From Sulfurospirillum sp. UBA4058 (GTDB taxonomy: Bacteria > Campylobacterota > Campylobacteria > Campylobacterales > Sulfurospirillaceae): a DNA stretch of 64,000 nt. The stretch lies in assembly GCA_002382085.1 (NCBI GenBank), contig DFZK01000010.1, forward strand, positions 209,096 to 273,095. Reading direction: 5' to 3'. Below are positions 1-7,487 of this stretch, in pieces (the stretch's first letter is position 1; every line of letters begins with the position of its first letter). A model generated the notes under the pieces. It made no database searches. It was not told the origin of the DNA and was given only the letters and a program-made list of their open reading frames with translations. The translations under genes were made by a program, and so were the position numbers.

Positions 1-13
1 CGACCGACGCTTC

Positions 14-45
14 TTTACATGTAAGTTTTTATCCTTACATGTAAA
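14..45. terminator. Hairpin of two facing TTACATGTAA palindromes, 3' of moaA
   Basis: TTACATGTAA at 15-24 and 35-44 form the arms of a 12-bp stem (14-25 with 34-45) around an 8-nt loop. It begins 8 bases past the moaA stop on the minus strand, where a terminator belongs. No T-run follows on that strand, so termination is inferred from stem and position only. Confidence 0.6.
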
Positions 46-52
46 AGTCGTA

Positions 53-1021
53 TCATCCGCCGGTTTCGTAAAAAGCGCGATTGGAGGTCTCGTTTTGGTC
101 GTCTTCGCTCCACTTATTTTTTTCGGGCTTATTGCGCAGAACTTCTTTTAAAATCTCCGTAGCTTTTTCGATATTTCCGTGTTGTACGGCTTCTTTAATG
201 CTCATTGCTTCATCAAAGTAAAGGCACGGTATCAACATACCTTCCGCCGTAAGTCGAATGCGATTGCAATCTTCGCAAAAATCGTGCTTATGCGGATCGA
301 TGATGCCGAAGACGTACCCGTCTTCCAGTTCAAAAAGATGTGCCGGACTCGGACCGGAGCGACCGATCGCTTTAAACGGGTATTTTTGGGCAATAATTTC
401 TTGAACCTCTTGCGCGCTCAAGCCTTGAAGCTTCTCTTTGGCGTGCGTATTTTCCATATACTCGATATACCGAACGCTCATACCGCGTTCTTTGCAAAAC
501 TCTAAAATATCGACGACCTCGCCGTCGTTCACGCCTCGAATCGGAACCATATTGATTTTTACCTTAAGCCCGACTTTTAAGGCTTCTTCGATACCCGCTT
601 TGACTTTACCCAAAACATCTTTTTGCGCCATCTTTGCCGCCACGTCGGCTTTAAGGCTGTCTAGCGAAACATTCACGCGCTGAAGTCCCGCATTTTTGAG
701 TTTTAACGCTACGTCTTTGAGCAAGAATCCGTTGGTCGTCAAGGCAAGGTCGAGACCGCTTTTGTGGTGGTTAATCATCGCGATGAAACGGTCGAGATCG
801 GCGCGCAAAAGCGGCTCTCCTCCCGTGATACGAATCTTGGTAATCCCCTCGTCTATCGCCGTTTTAATAAATAAAAAAAGGTCTTCAAAACACAATAAAT
901 TTTCTTTAGGTACCCAAGAAAAGGGCTTTTCCGGCATACAATACAAACACCGAAAATTACACCGTTCCGTCACCGAAACACGTAAATACGTTACTTCCCT
1001 TCCAAATCCGTCAATCAGCAT
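53..1021 (-). CDS. moaA: GTP 3',8-cyclase MoaA (molybdenum cofactor biosynthesis)
   Basis: Radical-SAM enzyme that, with MoaC, turns GTP into cyclic pyranopterin monophosphate, the first step of molybdopterin synthesis, in the cytoplasm. The 322-residue protein has the N-terminal cluster motif CNFRCLYC (C21, C25, C28), the ITGGEPLL motif, and the second cluster near residues 248-265 (CEDCN, then a Cys in the IPC segment). It ends in the Gly-Gly tail that MoaA needs for activity. The ATG at 1021 follows a GGGGAAAAG ribosome site. No other moa gene is adjacent, so it is a single-gene unit here, with a -10 at 1053-1058 and a palindrome-pair hairpin behind it. Confidence 0.96.
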   Translation of the reverse strand: MLIDGFGREVTYLRVSVTERCNFRCLYCMPEKPFSWVPKENLLCFEDLFLFIKTAIDEGITKIRITGGEPLLRADLDRFIAMINHHKSGLDLALTTNGFLLKDVALKLKNAGLQRVNVSLDSLKADVAAKMAQKDVLGKVKAGIEEALKVGLKVKINMVPIRGVNDGEVVDILEFCKERGMSVRYIEYMENTHAKEKLQGLSAQEVQEIIAQKYPFKAIGRSGPSPAHLFELEDGYVFGIIDPHKHDFCEDCNRIRLTAEGMLIPCLYFDEAMSIKEAVQHGNIEKATEILKEVLRNKPEKNKWSEDDQNETSNRAFYETGG

Positions 1022-1052
1022 CTTTTCCCCATTTGTTTAAATCCGAAGAAGT

Positions 1053-1058
1053 ATTATA
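1053..1058 (-). promoter_or_regulatory. -10 element for moaA
   Basis: TATAAT on the minus strand, about 32 bases before the moaA start in the divergent gap 1022-1142. No convincing -35. Confidence 0.5.
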
Positions 1059-1100
1059 CATAAAATGTCACTTTGAAGCTATTTATAAAATGTTTTCGCC

Positions 1101-1106
1101 TACAAT
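1101..1106 (+). promoter_or_regulatory. -10 element for the PAS/chemoreceptor pair
   Basis: TACAAT, 36 bases before the ATG at 1143, with an AAGGAG ribosome site in between. The -35 is weak. Confidence 0.45.
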
Positions 1107-1142
1107 ACTAAAGTCTACCCTAATTTTTAAGGAGCAAGCACG

Positions 1143-1655
1143 ATGCAAAAAATTGTTCCGACTTCCAAAGAACACGATGTTAAACTCGATGCCTTTTTAG
1201 TCTCTAAAACCGATACGAAGGGACATATTACCTATTGTAATCAACCCTTTTTGCAGATCGTCGGTGCGCAGGAGTCCGACCTTTTAGGTCAGCCCCATCG
1301 CATTATCCGCCATCCCGATATGCCCAAAATTATCTTTAAATATTTGTGGGAAAAGATTGCGCGTCAAGAAGAGATCTTTGCCTATATCAAAAATCTGAGC
1401 TTTGACGGAGGATATTATTGGGTTTACGCCAACGTTACGGCATCAACCGATTCCAATCGGCGCATCATCGGATACTATTCGATTCGACGCAAAGCCAATC
1501 CCAAAGCTTTGGAAATCATCAAACCTTTATACGAGAAGCTTCTTGCGTTGGAGAAAACGGGAGGTATCGATGCTTCTTCGGAGTATTTGACGCACTATTT
1601 ACACGACAAAGGAGTTGATTATGACGCATTTTCAAACGCTCTTCAACGTTTATAA
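1143..1655 (+). CDS. Single PAS-domain protein, Aer/CetB-type redox sensor
   Basis: A 170-residue soluble protein made of one PAS domain (about residues 15-120). It carries the signature of FAD-binding Aer-type PAS domains: RHPDMPK near residue 58, then a GGYYWVYANV strand. The C-terminal tail (residues 120-170) is helical. Its stop lies 35 bases inside the next gene, a chemoreceptor, so the two are probably translationally coupled. In Campylobacter jejuni a separate PAS protein (CetB) passes redox state to a membrane receptor (CetA); the arrangement here suggests the same split energy-taxis sensor. Flavin binding is inferred from family resemblance. Confidence 0.85.
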   Translation: MQKIVPTSKEHDVKLDAFLVSKTDTKGHITYCNQPFLQIVGAQESDLLGQPHRIIRHPDMPKIIFKYLWEKIARQEEIFAYIKNLSFDGGYYWVYANVTASTDSNRRIIGYYSIRRKANPKALEIIKPLYEKLLALEKTGGIDASSEYLTHYLHDKGVDYDAFSNALQRL

Positions 1656-3075
1656 ATTTCCCTTGGCAGGATTACTCGTCGTCTTAACGGCACTCAACTA
1701 TTTTTATCCGATCCCAAGCGTCGTCGATTCGTCTCTTTTGATGACGGGTCTTGTCGTAGGATCGTTTTGGGGCAGCCAGAAAACGATGCAGTGCGATAGC
1801 GCGTTGTACGAAAAAACCTTGCATGTTATTCGCGAAGCCGCGCAAGGTAACTTAGAACCGCGTGTGGTTGAAGTCGATGCTAACAAACCGATGGGAAAAA
1901 TCGCCTTGGAAATCAACGACCTTTTAGATCAAATCGAGGCGTTGATGCGGGAAACCAAAACTTCGATCGAATTGGCGGGCAGCGGAAAAACCTATCGCAA
2001 TATTTTCAATGAAGGTTTTCGCGGTTTGTTCTCGGTGAACGCGCGTTATATCGCTTCGGGCGTTCAAGGTATTTTAGAAGGGCAAAAAGGTAAAGCCAAA
2101 GGTATGCTTTCTTCGGCTTTTGCGGATTTGGGCAATGGAAACAACGGCGTCGTGAGCATTCAAAAAGACTTAATATCGAGTATCGAAGAGATGGGTAAAA
2201 TCACGCAAATTTCGAATGAAACGGCACAAAAATCAGACGAAAGCCTTCAAACCGTTACCGAATTATCGCAAGGCATTCAGGAGTTGTTGGAGCTTTTAAA
2301 CAGTTCAAACGAAGCCATTACCTCGCTTAGCGCACGTACGTCCGAAATCTCCTCGGTCGTCAGCCTCATCAAAGATATTGCCGATCAAACCAACCTTTTA
2401 GCACTCAATGCCGCCATCGAAGCGGCGCGGGCCGGGGAACACGGCAGAGGTTTCGCCGTCGTCGCGGACGAAGTACGAAAACTCGCCGAACGTACGCAAA
2501 AAGCAACGCAAGAGATTGCTATGACGATTCAATCGCTTCAACAAGAGACCAACGGCATTTATGCCAACTCCGAACGCATCAGCGTTATTGCCGATACCAG
2601 CGGTGAAAACGTCGTTCATTTCGAAGAAGCGTTAAAAGCATTCAATCACGATGCCAACCGCACGGCGGATACGTCTTACCGTTTGGAAAATAAAATTTTT
2701 ACGATTTTGGCAAAAATCGACCACATCGTCTATAAAACCAACGCCTATTCCGCCGTCCTCAACGAAAAAACGGATACGCATTTCGTCGATCACGAAAATT
2801 GTCGCTTGGGCAAATGGTACCTCAGCCCTTTTACTAAAGAACGTTTTAGTGCCACAAAATCGTACGCGGCATTGGAAGCACCGCACAAAACCGTTCATAA
2901 CTGCGTTTTGAAAAATCTGGAAACGTTGCGCGAAACAAATAACCGTATGCAAAATATCGGAAGTTATATCGATCGGTTCAAGCAGATGGAAGAAGCGAGT
3001 GCAACGCTGTTTACGACCCTCGATGCGATGATCGAAGAGTGTGCGACGCAATGTCGGCATACCCAATCTTCCTAA
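1621..3075 (+). CDS. Methyl-accepting chemotaxis protein with C-terminal CZB zinc domain
   Basis: Chemoreceptor of 484 residues. Two short hydrophobic segments near the N-terminus (about 10-55) anchor it, with no sizeable periplasmic sensor, as in CetA. The conserved signalling hairpin is seen in DQTNLLALNAAIEAARAGEH followed by GRGFAVVADEVRKLAERT (about 258-300). The C-terminal ~110 residues form a CZB domain: the His, Cys, LGKWY and later HKTVH elements are the usual zinc ligands. The start is ATG 1621, preceded at good distance by AAAGGAG (1608-1614); an in-frame TTG at 1615 lies against that site and is unlikely. Probable CetA-like partner of the upstream PAS protein, with an added zinc/redox input. 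Confidence 0.9.
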   Translation: MTHFQTLFNVYKFPLAGLLVVLTALNYFYPIPSVVDSSLLMTGLVVGSFWGSQKTMQCDSALYEKTLHVIREAAQGNLEPRVVEVDANKPMGKIALEINDLLDQIEALMRETKTSIELAGSGKTYRNIFNEGFRGLFSVNARYIASGVQGILEGQKGKAKGMLSSAFADLGNGNNGVVSIQKDLISSIEEMGKITQISNETAQKSDESLQTVTELSQGIQELLELLNSSNEAITSLSARTSEISSVVSLIKDIADQTNLLALNAAIEAARAGEHGRGFAVVADEVRKLAERTQKATQEIAMTIQSLQQETNGIYANSERISVIADTSGENVVHFEEALKAFNHDANRTADTSYRLENKIFTILAKIDHIVYKTNAYSAVLNEKTDTHFVDHENCRLGKWYLSPFTKERFSATKSYAALEAPHKTVHNCVLKNLETLRETNNRMQNIGSYIDRFKQMEEASATLFTTLDAMIEECATQCRHTQSS

Positions 3076-3085
3076 ACCGTAAAGT

Positions 3086-3126
3086 TTACATGTAAGGTTT
3101 TGCGAGGCTCTAAACCTTACATGTAA
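3086..3126. terminator. Bidirectional hairpin from two TTACATGTAA palindromes
   Basis: Copies at 3086-3095 and 3117-3126. Complementarity runs five bases beyond the motif (AAGGTTT against AAACCTT), giving a perfect 15-bp stem with an 11-nt loop. It lies between the convergent chemoreceptor and the gene ending at 3149, so it can end transcription from both sides. Confidence 0.75.
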
Positions 3127-3148
3127 CGCGTTAGATACCGTAAACTTT

Positions 3149-3655
3149 CTATTTGAGATTTGCCAATTTGAGTACCAAATCCACTTCGCCCACGCCGATA
3201 CGCAAATCTTTGGCGATTTCCGCTTCACTTTTACCTTTGGCAAACAACGATAAAATCATCTTTTCGTTGGAACTGGAAGGAATGACCGAAGCAAAACTCA
3301 TCTCTTTCGTGCGACTTTCGATGCGATCGATGCGCGCGCTTTGCTCGTCTCTAAAATGCTGCATAATTTTTTCGACGTCTTTGAGCGAAGCGACGACCGG
3401 AAGCAGGCTGTGTTGGACTTCTTGCTTCGCCTGATCGAGAATCCGCTTCTCCAACGCTTTAGGGTCGGCTTGTTCTTGAGCTTTCATCTCCGTAAGCGTT
3501 TTATTGAGCACATGGTTTTGGTAGTTCAGTTCTTCGATGCTTTTTTCGTAAATCAAAAGCTTTTTATTGACCTCGACGTCTCGAATGTAAACCATCAAAA
3601 AAATAATGACGATCAACGCCGCCAACGCAATAAACGCCAATGTCTCAATACTCAT
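3149..3655 (-). CDS. Unknown membrane-anchored coiled-coil protein with C-terminal helix-turn-helix-like segment
   Basis: 168 residues, not recognised. Residues 4-24 are a single membrane helix, followed by a charged coiled coil (about 30-115), a linker, and a C-terminal segment (about 138-165, SEAEIAKDLRIGVGEVDLVL) resembling a helix-turn-helix. Such a bitopic protein could scaffold or sense at the membrane, but nothing shows a function. The ATG at 3655 has AAAGGA about eight bases upstream and overlaps the end of the upstream gene by 11 bases, so the two are cotranscribed. Confidence 0.6.
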   Translation of the reverse strand: MSIETLAFIALAALIVIIFLMVYIRDVEVNKKLLIYEKSIEELNYQNHVLNKTLTEMKAQEQADPKALEKRILDQAKQEVQHSLLPVVASLKDVEKIMQHFRDEQSARIDRIESRTKEMSFASVIPSSSNEKMILSLFAKGKSEAEIAKDLRIGVGEVDLVLKLANLK

Positions 3656-4184
3656 CGTCCAATCCTTTCATCTCTCGAATCATCGCTCTTTCGCATGAAG
3701 CCACGTACGTGTCCCATTCTCGCTCGTCTTCGTGATGCATCGTCGTGATTTTGGCAAGCGTGGGTGAGAGAGCTTGAAAAAAAAGCGGTGTGACGCGCTT
3801 AGGAAAGTTCGGAAGCGTAAAGCGTCCGTAATACGACTTTTCCGCTTTCAATACGGGAACGTCGCATTCAAAATACCCGTCGTAACCTACGGCATGAATC
3901 GTCGTTTTTCCCTCTAAAAAAAGGTGTAAAGGCTGCTCTTTCTGTTCTACCATACGCGTTAACACGTCAACCTTTCGATGCAACTCGATGATTAACGCCA
4001 ACAAAACCGGATCGCTTTCTTGCACCTCTTTGCGCGTTTTCGAAGACTTCAGCCATGCGCCCAAAGTATCGTCGTTCAAAACGGAGAGTTCCTCGTATTC
4101 GTGCGTAAAACGTTGTTCTTCTTTATAGACGCCCTCTTCAAAAAAGAGCGTTAAGCACGCGTTGACCAAACGAATCGAATCCAT
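3645..4184 (-). CDS. Conserved hypothetical protein, 179 residues
   Basis: Cytoplasmic, without signal peptide or membrane helix. The N-terminal half is helical and acidic. The C-terminal half (from about residue 95) is beta-rich with a FECDVPVLKAEKSYYGRF stretch; the layout is faintly PilZ-like but lacks clear PilZ arginine and D/N-x-S-x-x-G motifs. It sits between the prenyltransferase (one-base gap, TAACATG) and the coiled-coil gene (overlap), in one operon. Function unknown. Confidence 0.55.
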   Translation of the reverse strand: MDSIRLVNACLTLFFEEGVYKEEQRFTHEYEELSVLNDDTLGAWLKSSKTRKEVQESDPVLLALIIELHRKVDVLTRMVEQKEQPLHLFLEGKTTIHAVGYDGYFECDVPVLKAEKSYYGRFTLPNFPKRVTPLFFQALSPTLAKITTMHHEDEREWDTYVASCERAMIREMKGLDDEY

Positions 4185-4185
4185 G

Positions 4186-5055
4186 TTAAAACCTATCGAT
4201 CAAGATACAGATAAAAAAGATAATGCCTAAATAACCGTTGAGCGTAAAAAAAGCACGGTCGATTTTCGTAAAATCGCGTACGACGATGCGATGTTCGAAA
4301 AAAAGCACCGTAGCGGAGAGCGCAACGCCGACGTAAGCAAAAAAGCCTAACGATGCACTCAGCGCAAATAAAAACCAAAAAAGTATCGTTTGAGCATGAA
4401 AAAGCCGCGAGATAAAAAAGGTCGCATCTTTACCGAAGCGCGAAGGAATCGAAAACAATCCGTTGGCTTTATCGTACTCCATATCTTGCAACGAATATAA
4501 AAGATCGAATCCCGCAACCCAATACATGACGCCGATCGAGAGTAAAATCGCCCAAAGCGGCGTCGCCTCTTGCACGGCAATTACGCCCGCAATCGGAGCA
4601 AGCCCCAAAGACATACCCAACACCAAGTGAGCATACGGAGAAAAACGTTTAAACAACGAATAACCGCCTAAGACGATCAAAATCGGCACGCTCAGCGCAA
4701 ACGCCAGATCGTTAATGAGATAAGCGACTAAAATAAAAACACCTGCATTGATCGCGATAAACAGGAGAAGGTTGGAACTTCCGATGCGCCCGTCCACGCT
4801 CGGACGAGCGGCGGTTCTTGGATTGTATTTATCGATATCGCGATCGGCGTATCGATTGAACGCCATAGCAAAATTGCGCGCACTCACGGCGGCGGCGAGA
4901 CCTAAAATCAATAATTTAAACCCGAACCACACCGTATCGTTTTGTGCTTTAGAGGCAACGATCATAGCCGTAAAAATAAACGGAAGGGCGAAGATAGAGT
5001 GTTTAAAGACGATCAAATCGCCGATGTCTTTCAGTTTTTGCCAAAACGATTGCAC
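4186..5055 (-). CDS. mqnP: UbiA-family prenyltransferase, probably MqnP of the futalosine menaquinone pathway
   Basis: Integral membrane enzyme attaching a polyprenyl tail to an aromatic acid during quinone synthesis. 289 residues with about nine hydrophobic helices. The first Asp-rich motif is FNRYADRDIDKYNPRTAARP (near 65-85), the second is LQDMEYDKANGLFSIPSRFG (near 190). Campylobacterota make menaquinone through futalosine, so MqnP is likelier than 4-hydroxybenzoate transferase UbiA; sequence alone does not separate them. GTG start at 5055 behind AAAAAGG. First gene of an operon with the two unknowns downstream. Confidence 0.88.
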   Translation of the reverse strand: MQSFWQKLKDIGDLIVFKHSIFALPFIFTAMIVASKAQNDTVWFGFKLLILGLAAAVSARNFAMAFNRYADRDIDKYNPRTAARPSVDGRIGSSNLLLFIAINAGVFILVAYLINDLAFALSVPILIVLGGYSLFKRFSPYAHLVLGMSLGLAPIAGVIAVQEATPLWAILLSIGVMYWVAGFDLLYSLQDMEYDKANGLFSIPSRFGKDATFFISRLFHAQTILFWFLFALSASLGFFAYVGVALSATVLFFEHRIVVRDFTKIDRAFFTLNGYLGIIFFICILIDRF

Positions 5056-5112
5056 GCGAAACCTTTTTAGAGTAAGATGGTTCGATTTTACAACAAAACC
5101 CTTTAAAAGTGT

Positions 5113-5118
5113 TATAAT
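5113..5118 (+). promoter_or_regulatory. -10 element for miaA and the aldehyde dehydrogenase
   Basis: TATAAT, 37 bases before the GTG start of miaA, in the divergent gap 5056-5154. Confidence 0.55.
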
Positions 5119-5154
5119 TGCCCGTTATCAACCCTTCATATTAAAGAGATATTC

Positions 5155-6072
5155 GTGAAAACCGTCGCTATTTTAGGTCCGACCGCATCCGGTAAAACCG
5201 CCCTTGCCATTGCGCTTGCCAAACGTCATAACGCCTTAATCCTCTCGTTAGACTCTCTTAGCATCTATCGTTACATCGATATTGCTTCGGCAAAGCCGAG
5301 CATTCCGGAAAGAGAAGGCATTACCCATTTTGGAATCGACGTTTTGTTTCCCGACGAGCACTTTGACGTGACGATGTTTTTCGGACTCTATGAAGAGGTC
5401 AAAGCCTGCGCCGAAACGGAAGGAAAAAATCTGATTATCGTCGGAGGAACAAGCTTTTACCTCAAATCAATGATGGAAGGACTGAGCCTTAGACCCGAAG
5501 TATCAGACGCCGCTCAATCAAAAATCCGACACTTAATGCAAGATGTAACGTCCGCTTACGATCTCATACGATGCAGTGATCCTGCGTATGCTTCCAAAAT
5601 CGCCTCGAACGATCGTTACCGAATCGAAAAATGGTTGGAAATTTTTATCGCGACGGCAGAGATACCCTCCGTCTATCTGGAACGCTCAAAACAAGCACCT
5701 CTCATCACGGAACTTGCTCTTTTCGAGATCGACGTTCCAAGAGACGTTCTCGCGCAAAAGATTGCTTTGCGTACGCAAACCATGTTTAAACAAGGCTTGG
5801 TCGACGAAGTTTTCGGTTTGGAAAAACGCTACGGTAGAGCACCTCAATGCATGAAAGCCATCGGCATTAAAGAGGTCTTGGACTACTTTGACGGGAACTT
5901 AAAACGTAACGATCTTGTCGAGCGCATCAGTTTCAATACGATTCATCTAGCCAAGCGCCAACGCACCTTCAACGCTTCACAATTTCCTTTACATGTCAAA
6001 GGCGATATTGAACATCTTTTCGATACGATTACACGATATTTTACTTCCGAAACAAGGTCTATTGTCGTATGA
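5155..6072 (+). CDS. miaA: tRNA dimethylallyltransferase MiaA
   Basis: Transfers dimethylallyl to N6 of adenosine 37 in tRNAs that read codons beginning with U. 305 residues, normal length. P-loop GPTASGKT at 8-15, SLDSLSIYRYIDIASAKPS (the D-S-x-x-Y region) near 34-52, GGTSFYLKSMMEG near 97, and a C-terminal RQRTF motif near 272. GTG start with AAAGAG upstream. The stop overlaps the next start (ATGA, 6069-6072), so it is coupled to the aldehyde dehydrogenase. Confidence 0.95.
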   Translation: MKTVAILGPTASGKTALAIALAKRHNALILSLDSLSIYRYIDIASAKPSIPEREGITHFGIDVLFPDEHFDVTMFFGLYEEVKACAETEGKNLIIVGGTSFYLKSMMEGLSLRPEVSDAAQSKIRHLMQDVTSAYDLIRCSDPAYASKIASNDRYRIEKWLEIFIATAEIPSVYLERSKQAPLITELALFEIDVPRDVLAQKIALRTQTMFKQGLVDEVFGLEKRYGRAPQCMKAIGIKEVLDYFDGNLKRNDLVERISFNTIHLAKRQRTFNASQFPLHVKGDIEHLFDTITRYFTSETRSIVV

Positions 6073-7487
6073 AAGTTATCGATCACAATTACATCAACGG
6101 CGCATTTACGCCTATTCGTTCTCATGAAAGCCTTATCCTTAAAAATCCGACGACCGAAGAAGCTATTGCACAAATTTATCTGAGCACGCCCCAAGCGATG
6201 GACGAAGCGATTAGCTGTGCCGCACGGACGTTTGAGACGTTCTCAAAGACGTCGATTGAGGAGAGAATGCACATTCTTGAGCGTCTTCACGATGCATTGA
6301 GTGAACGTGAAAGCGAGCTGATCGATTTAGCGGTATTGGAATTCGGTGCGACGATTACGACGACGAGACGACGAACAAAAAATGCGATTCGCCTCTTTTT
6401 GGACATTAAAGACGAGCTTCAAACCTACGATTTTATCCAACACGACGCTTCTTCTATTACCCTCAAAGAAGGGATCGGCGTTATCGGCGTCATTATCCCG
6501 TGGAATGCCAACCTTGCGCATCTTTGCGGCAATATCGCTCCGGCTATCGCCATGGGATGTACGTTGGTCATTAAACCGAGTGAGCTTAACGCACTTGAAA
6601 CGCAAGCCTTTTTGGAATGCGTACACAAAGCCGACATTCCTAAAGGCGTTATCAACGTCGTTCAAGGAACGGGAGAGAGCGTCGGCGAAGCCTTAACCGC
6701 GCATCCGCTGATTAACGCCGTCTCGTTTATCGGAAGTACGAAAACGGGAAAGCGTATTTTTGAAAAGTGCGCCAAGAGCGTTAAGCGCATGACCTTAGAG
6801 CTCGGCGGAAAATCCCCGACGGTTCTTTTGGAAGACGCCTCTTTTGAAAAAGCCATTCCTCACGTTTTAAGCAGTGCTTATAGCAATAGCGGACAAGCCT
6901 GCCACGCCGGAAGCCGACTTTTAGTTCCTAAAACAAAACTTGCCGAAACGGAACGTTTGCTTCTCGAAGCCGTTGCACGCCTTCGTATCGGCGATCCTAA
7001 AGAAGAATCGACGCATATCGGACCGATGATTACGCAAACGCAATTTGACACCGTTCAGTCGTATATCCAAAGCGGTATCGATGCAAAAGCAAGGCTTTTA
7101 TGCGGCGGGCTCGGAAGAGCGGAAGGGTTTGAACGCGGTTATTTTGTTAAGCCGACGATTTTTATTTGCGAAGACGAAAATCTCAAAATCGTTCAAGAAG
7201 AGATTTTCGGTCCGGTGTTATGCGTTCTGACGTATGAAAACGAAGACGAAGCCCAACGCATGGCAAACCACACGATTTTCGGTCTTTCGGCATACGTCTT
7301 TTCCGACGATGAGCAACGAGCGTTAGCGTTTGCCAAGCAGATACGAAGCGGAAGAGTCTTAATCAATACGGCAACGTCCAATGCTAAAACACCGCCGTTT
7401 GGAGGAATGAAGCAATCGGGTTTAGGTCGCATGGGAGGAAGATATTCGATGGACGCTTTTAGCGAGATAAAATCGATCCTTTTTTAA
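6069..7487 (+). CDS. NAD(P)-dependent aldehyde dehydrogenase
   Basis: Oxidises an aldehyde to its acid. 472 residues, standard ALDH-superfamily length. Visible are the NAD-domain motif IPWNANL (about 138), the general base Glu in LELGGKSP (about 244), the catalytic Cys in NSGQACHAGSR (about 278), EIFGPVL (about 378) and the C-terminal PFGGMKQSGLGR. The substrate cannot be read from sequence. It overlaps miaA by four bases and, tail to tail, the end of pflA by four bases, with no terminator between. Confidence 0.92.
   Translation: MKVIDHNYINGAFTPIRSHESLILKNPTTEEAIAQIYLSTPQAMDEAISCAARTFETFSKTSIEERMHILERLHDALSERESELIDLAVLEFGATITTTRRRTKNAIRLFLDIKDELQTYDFIQHDASSITLKEGIGVIGVIIPWNANLAHLCGNIAPAIAMGCTLVIKPSELNALETQAFLECVHKADIPKGVINVVQGTGESVGEALTAHPLINAVSFIGSTKTGKRIFEKCAKSVKRMTLELGGKSPTVLLEDASFEKAIPHVLSSAYSNSGQACHAGSRLLVPKTKLAETERLLLEAVARLRIGDPKEESTHIGPMITQTQFDTVQSYIQSGIDAKARLLCGGLGRAEGFERGYFVKPTIFICEDENLKIVQEEIFGPVLCVLTYENEDEAQRMANHTIFGLSAYVFSDDEQRALAFAKQIRSGRVLINTATSNAKTPPFGGMKQSGLGRMGGRYSMDAFSEIKSILF

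Noticed and set aside
2632..3243. 203-codon open frame opposite the CZB chemoreceptor
   Set aside because: Antisense to a clear chemoreceptor, basic and Phe-rich without family features, no ribosome site; a by-product of the codon pattern.
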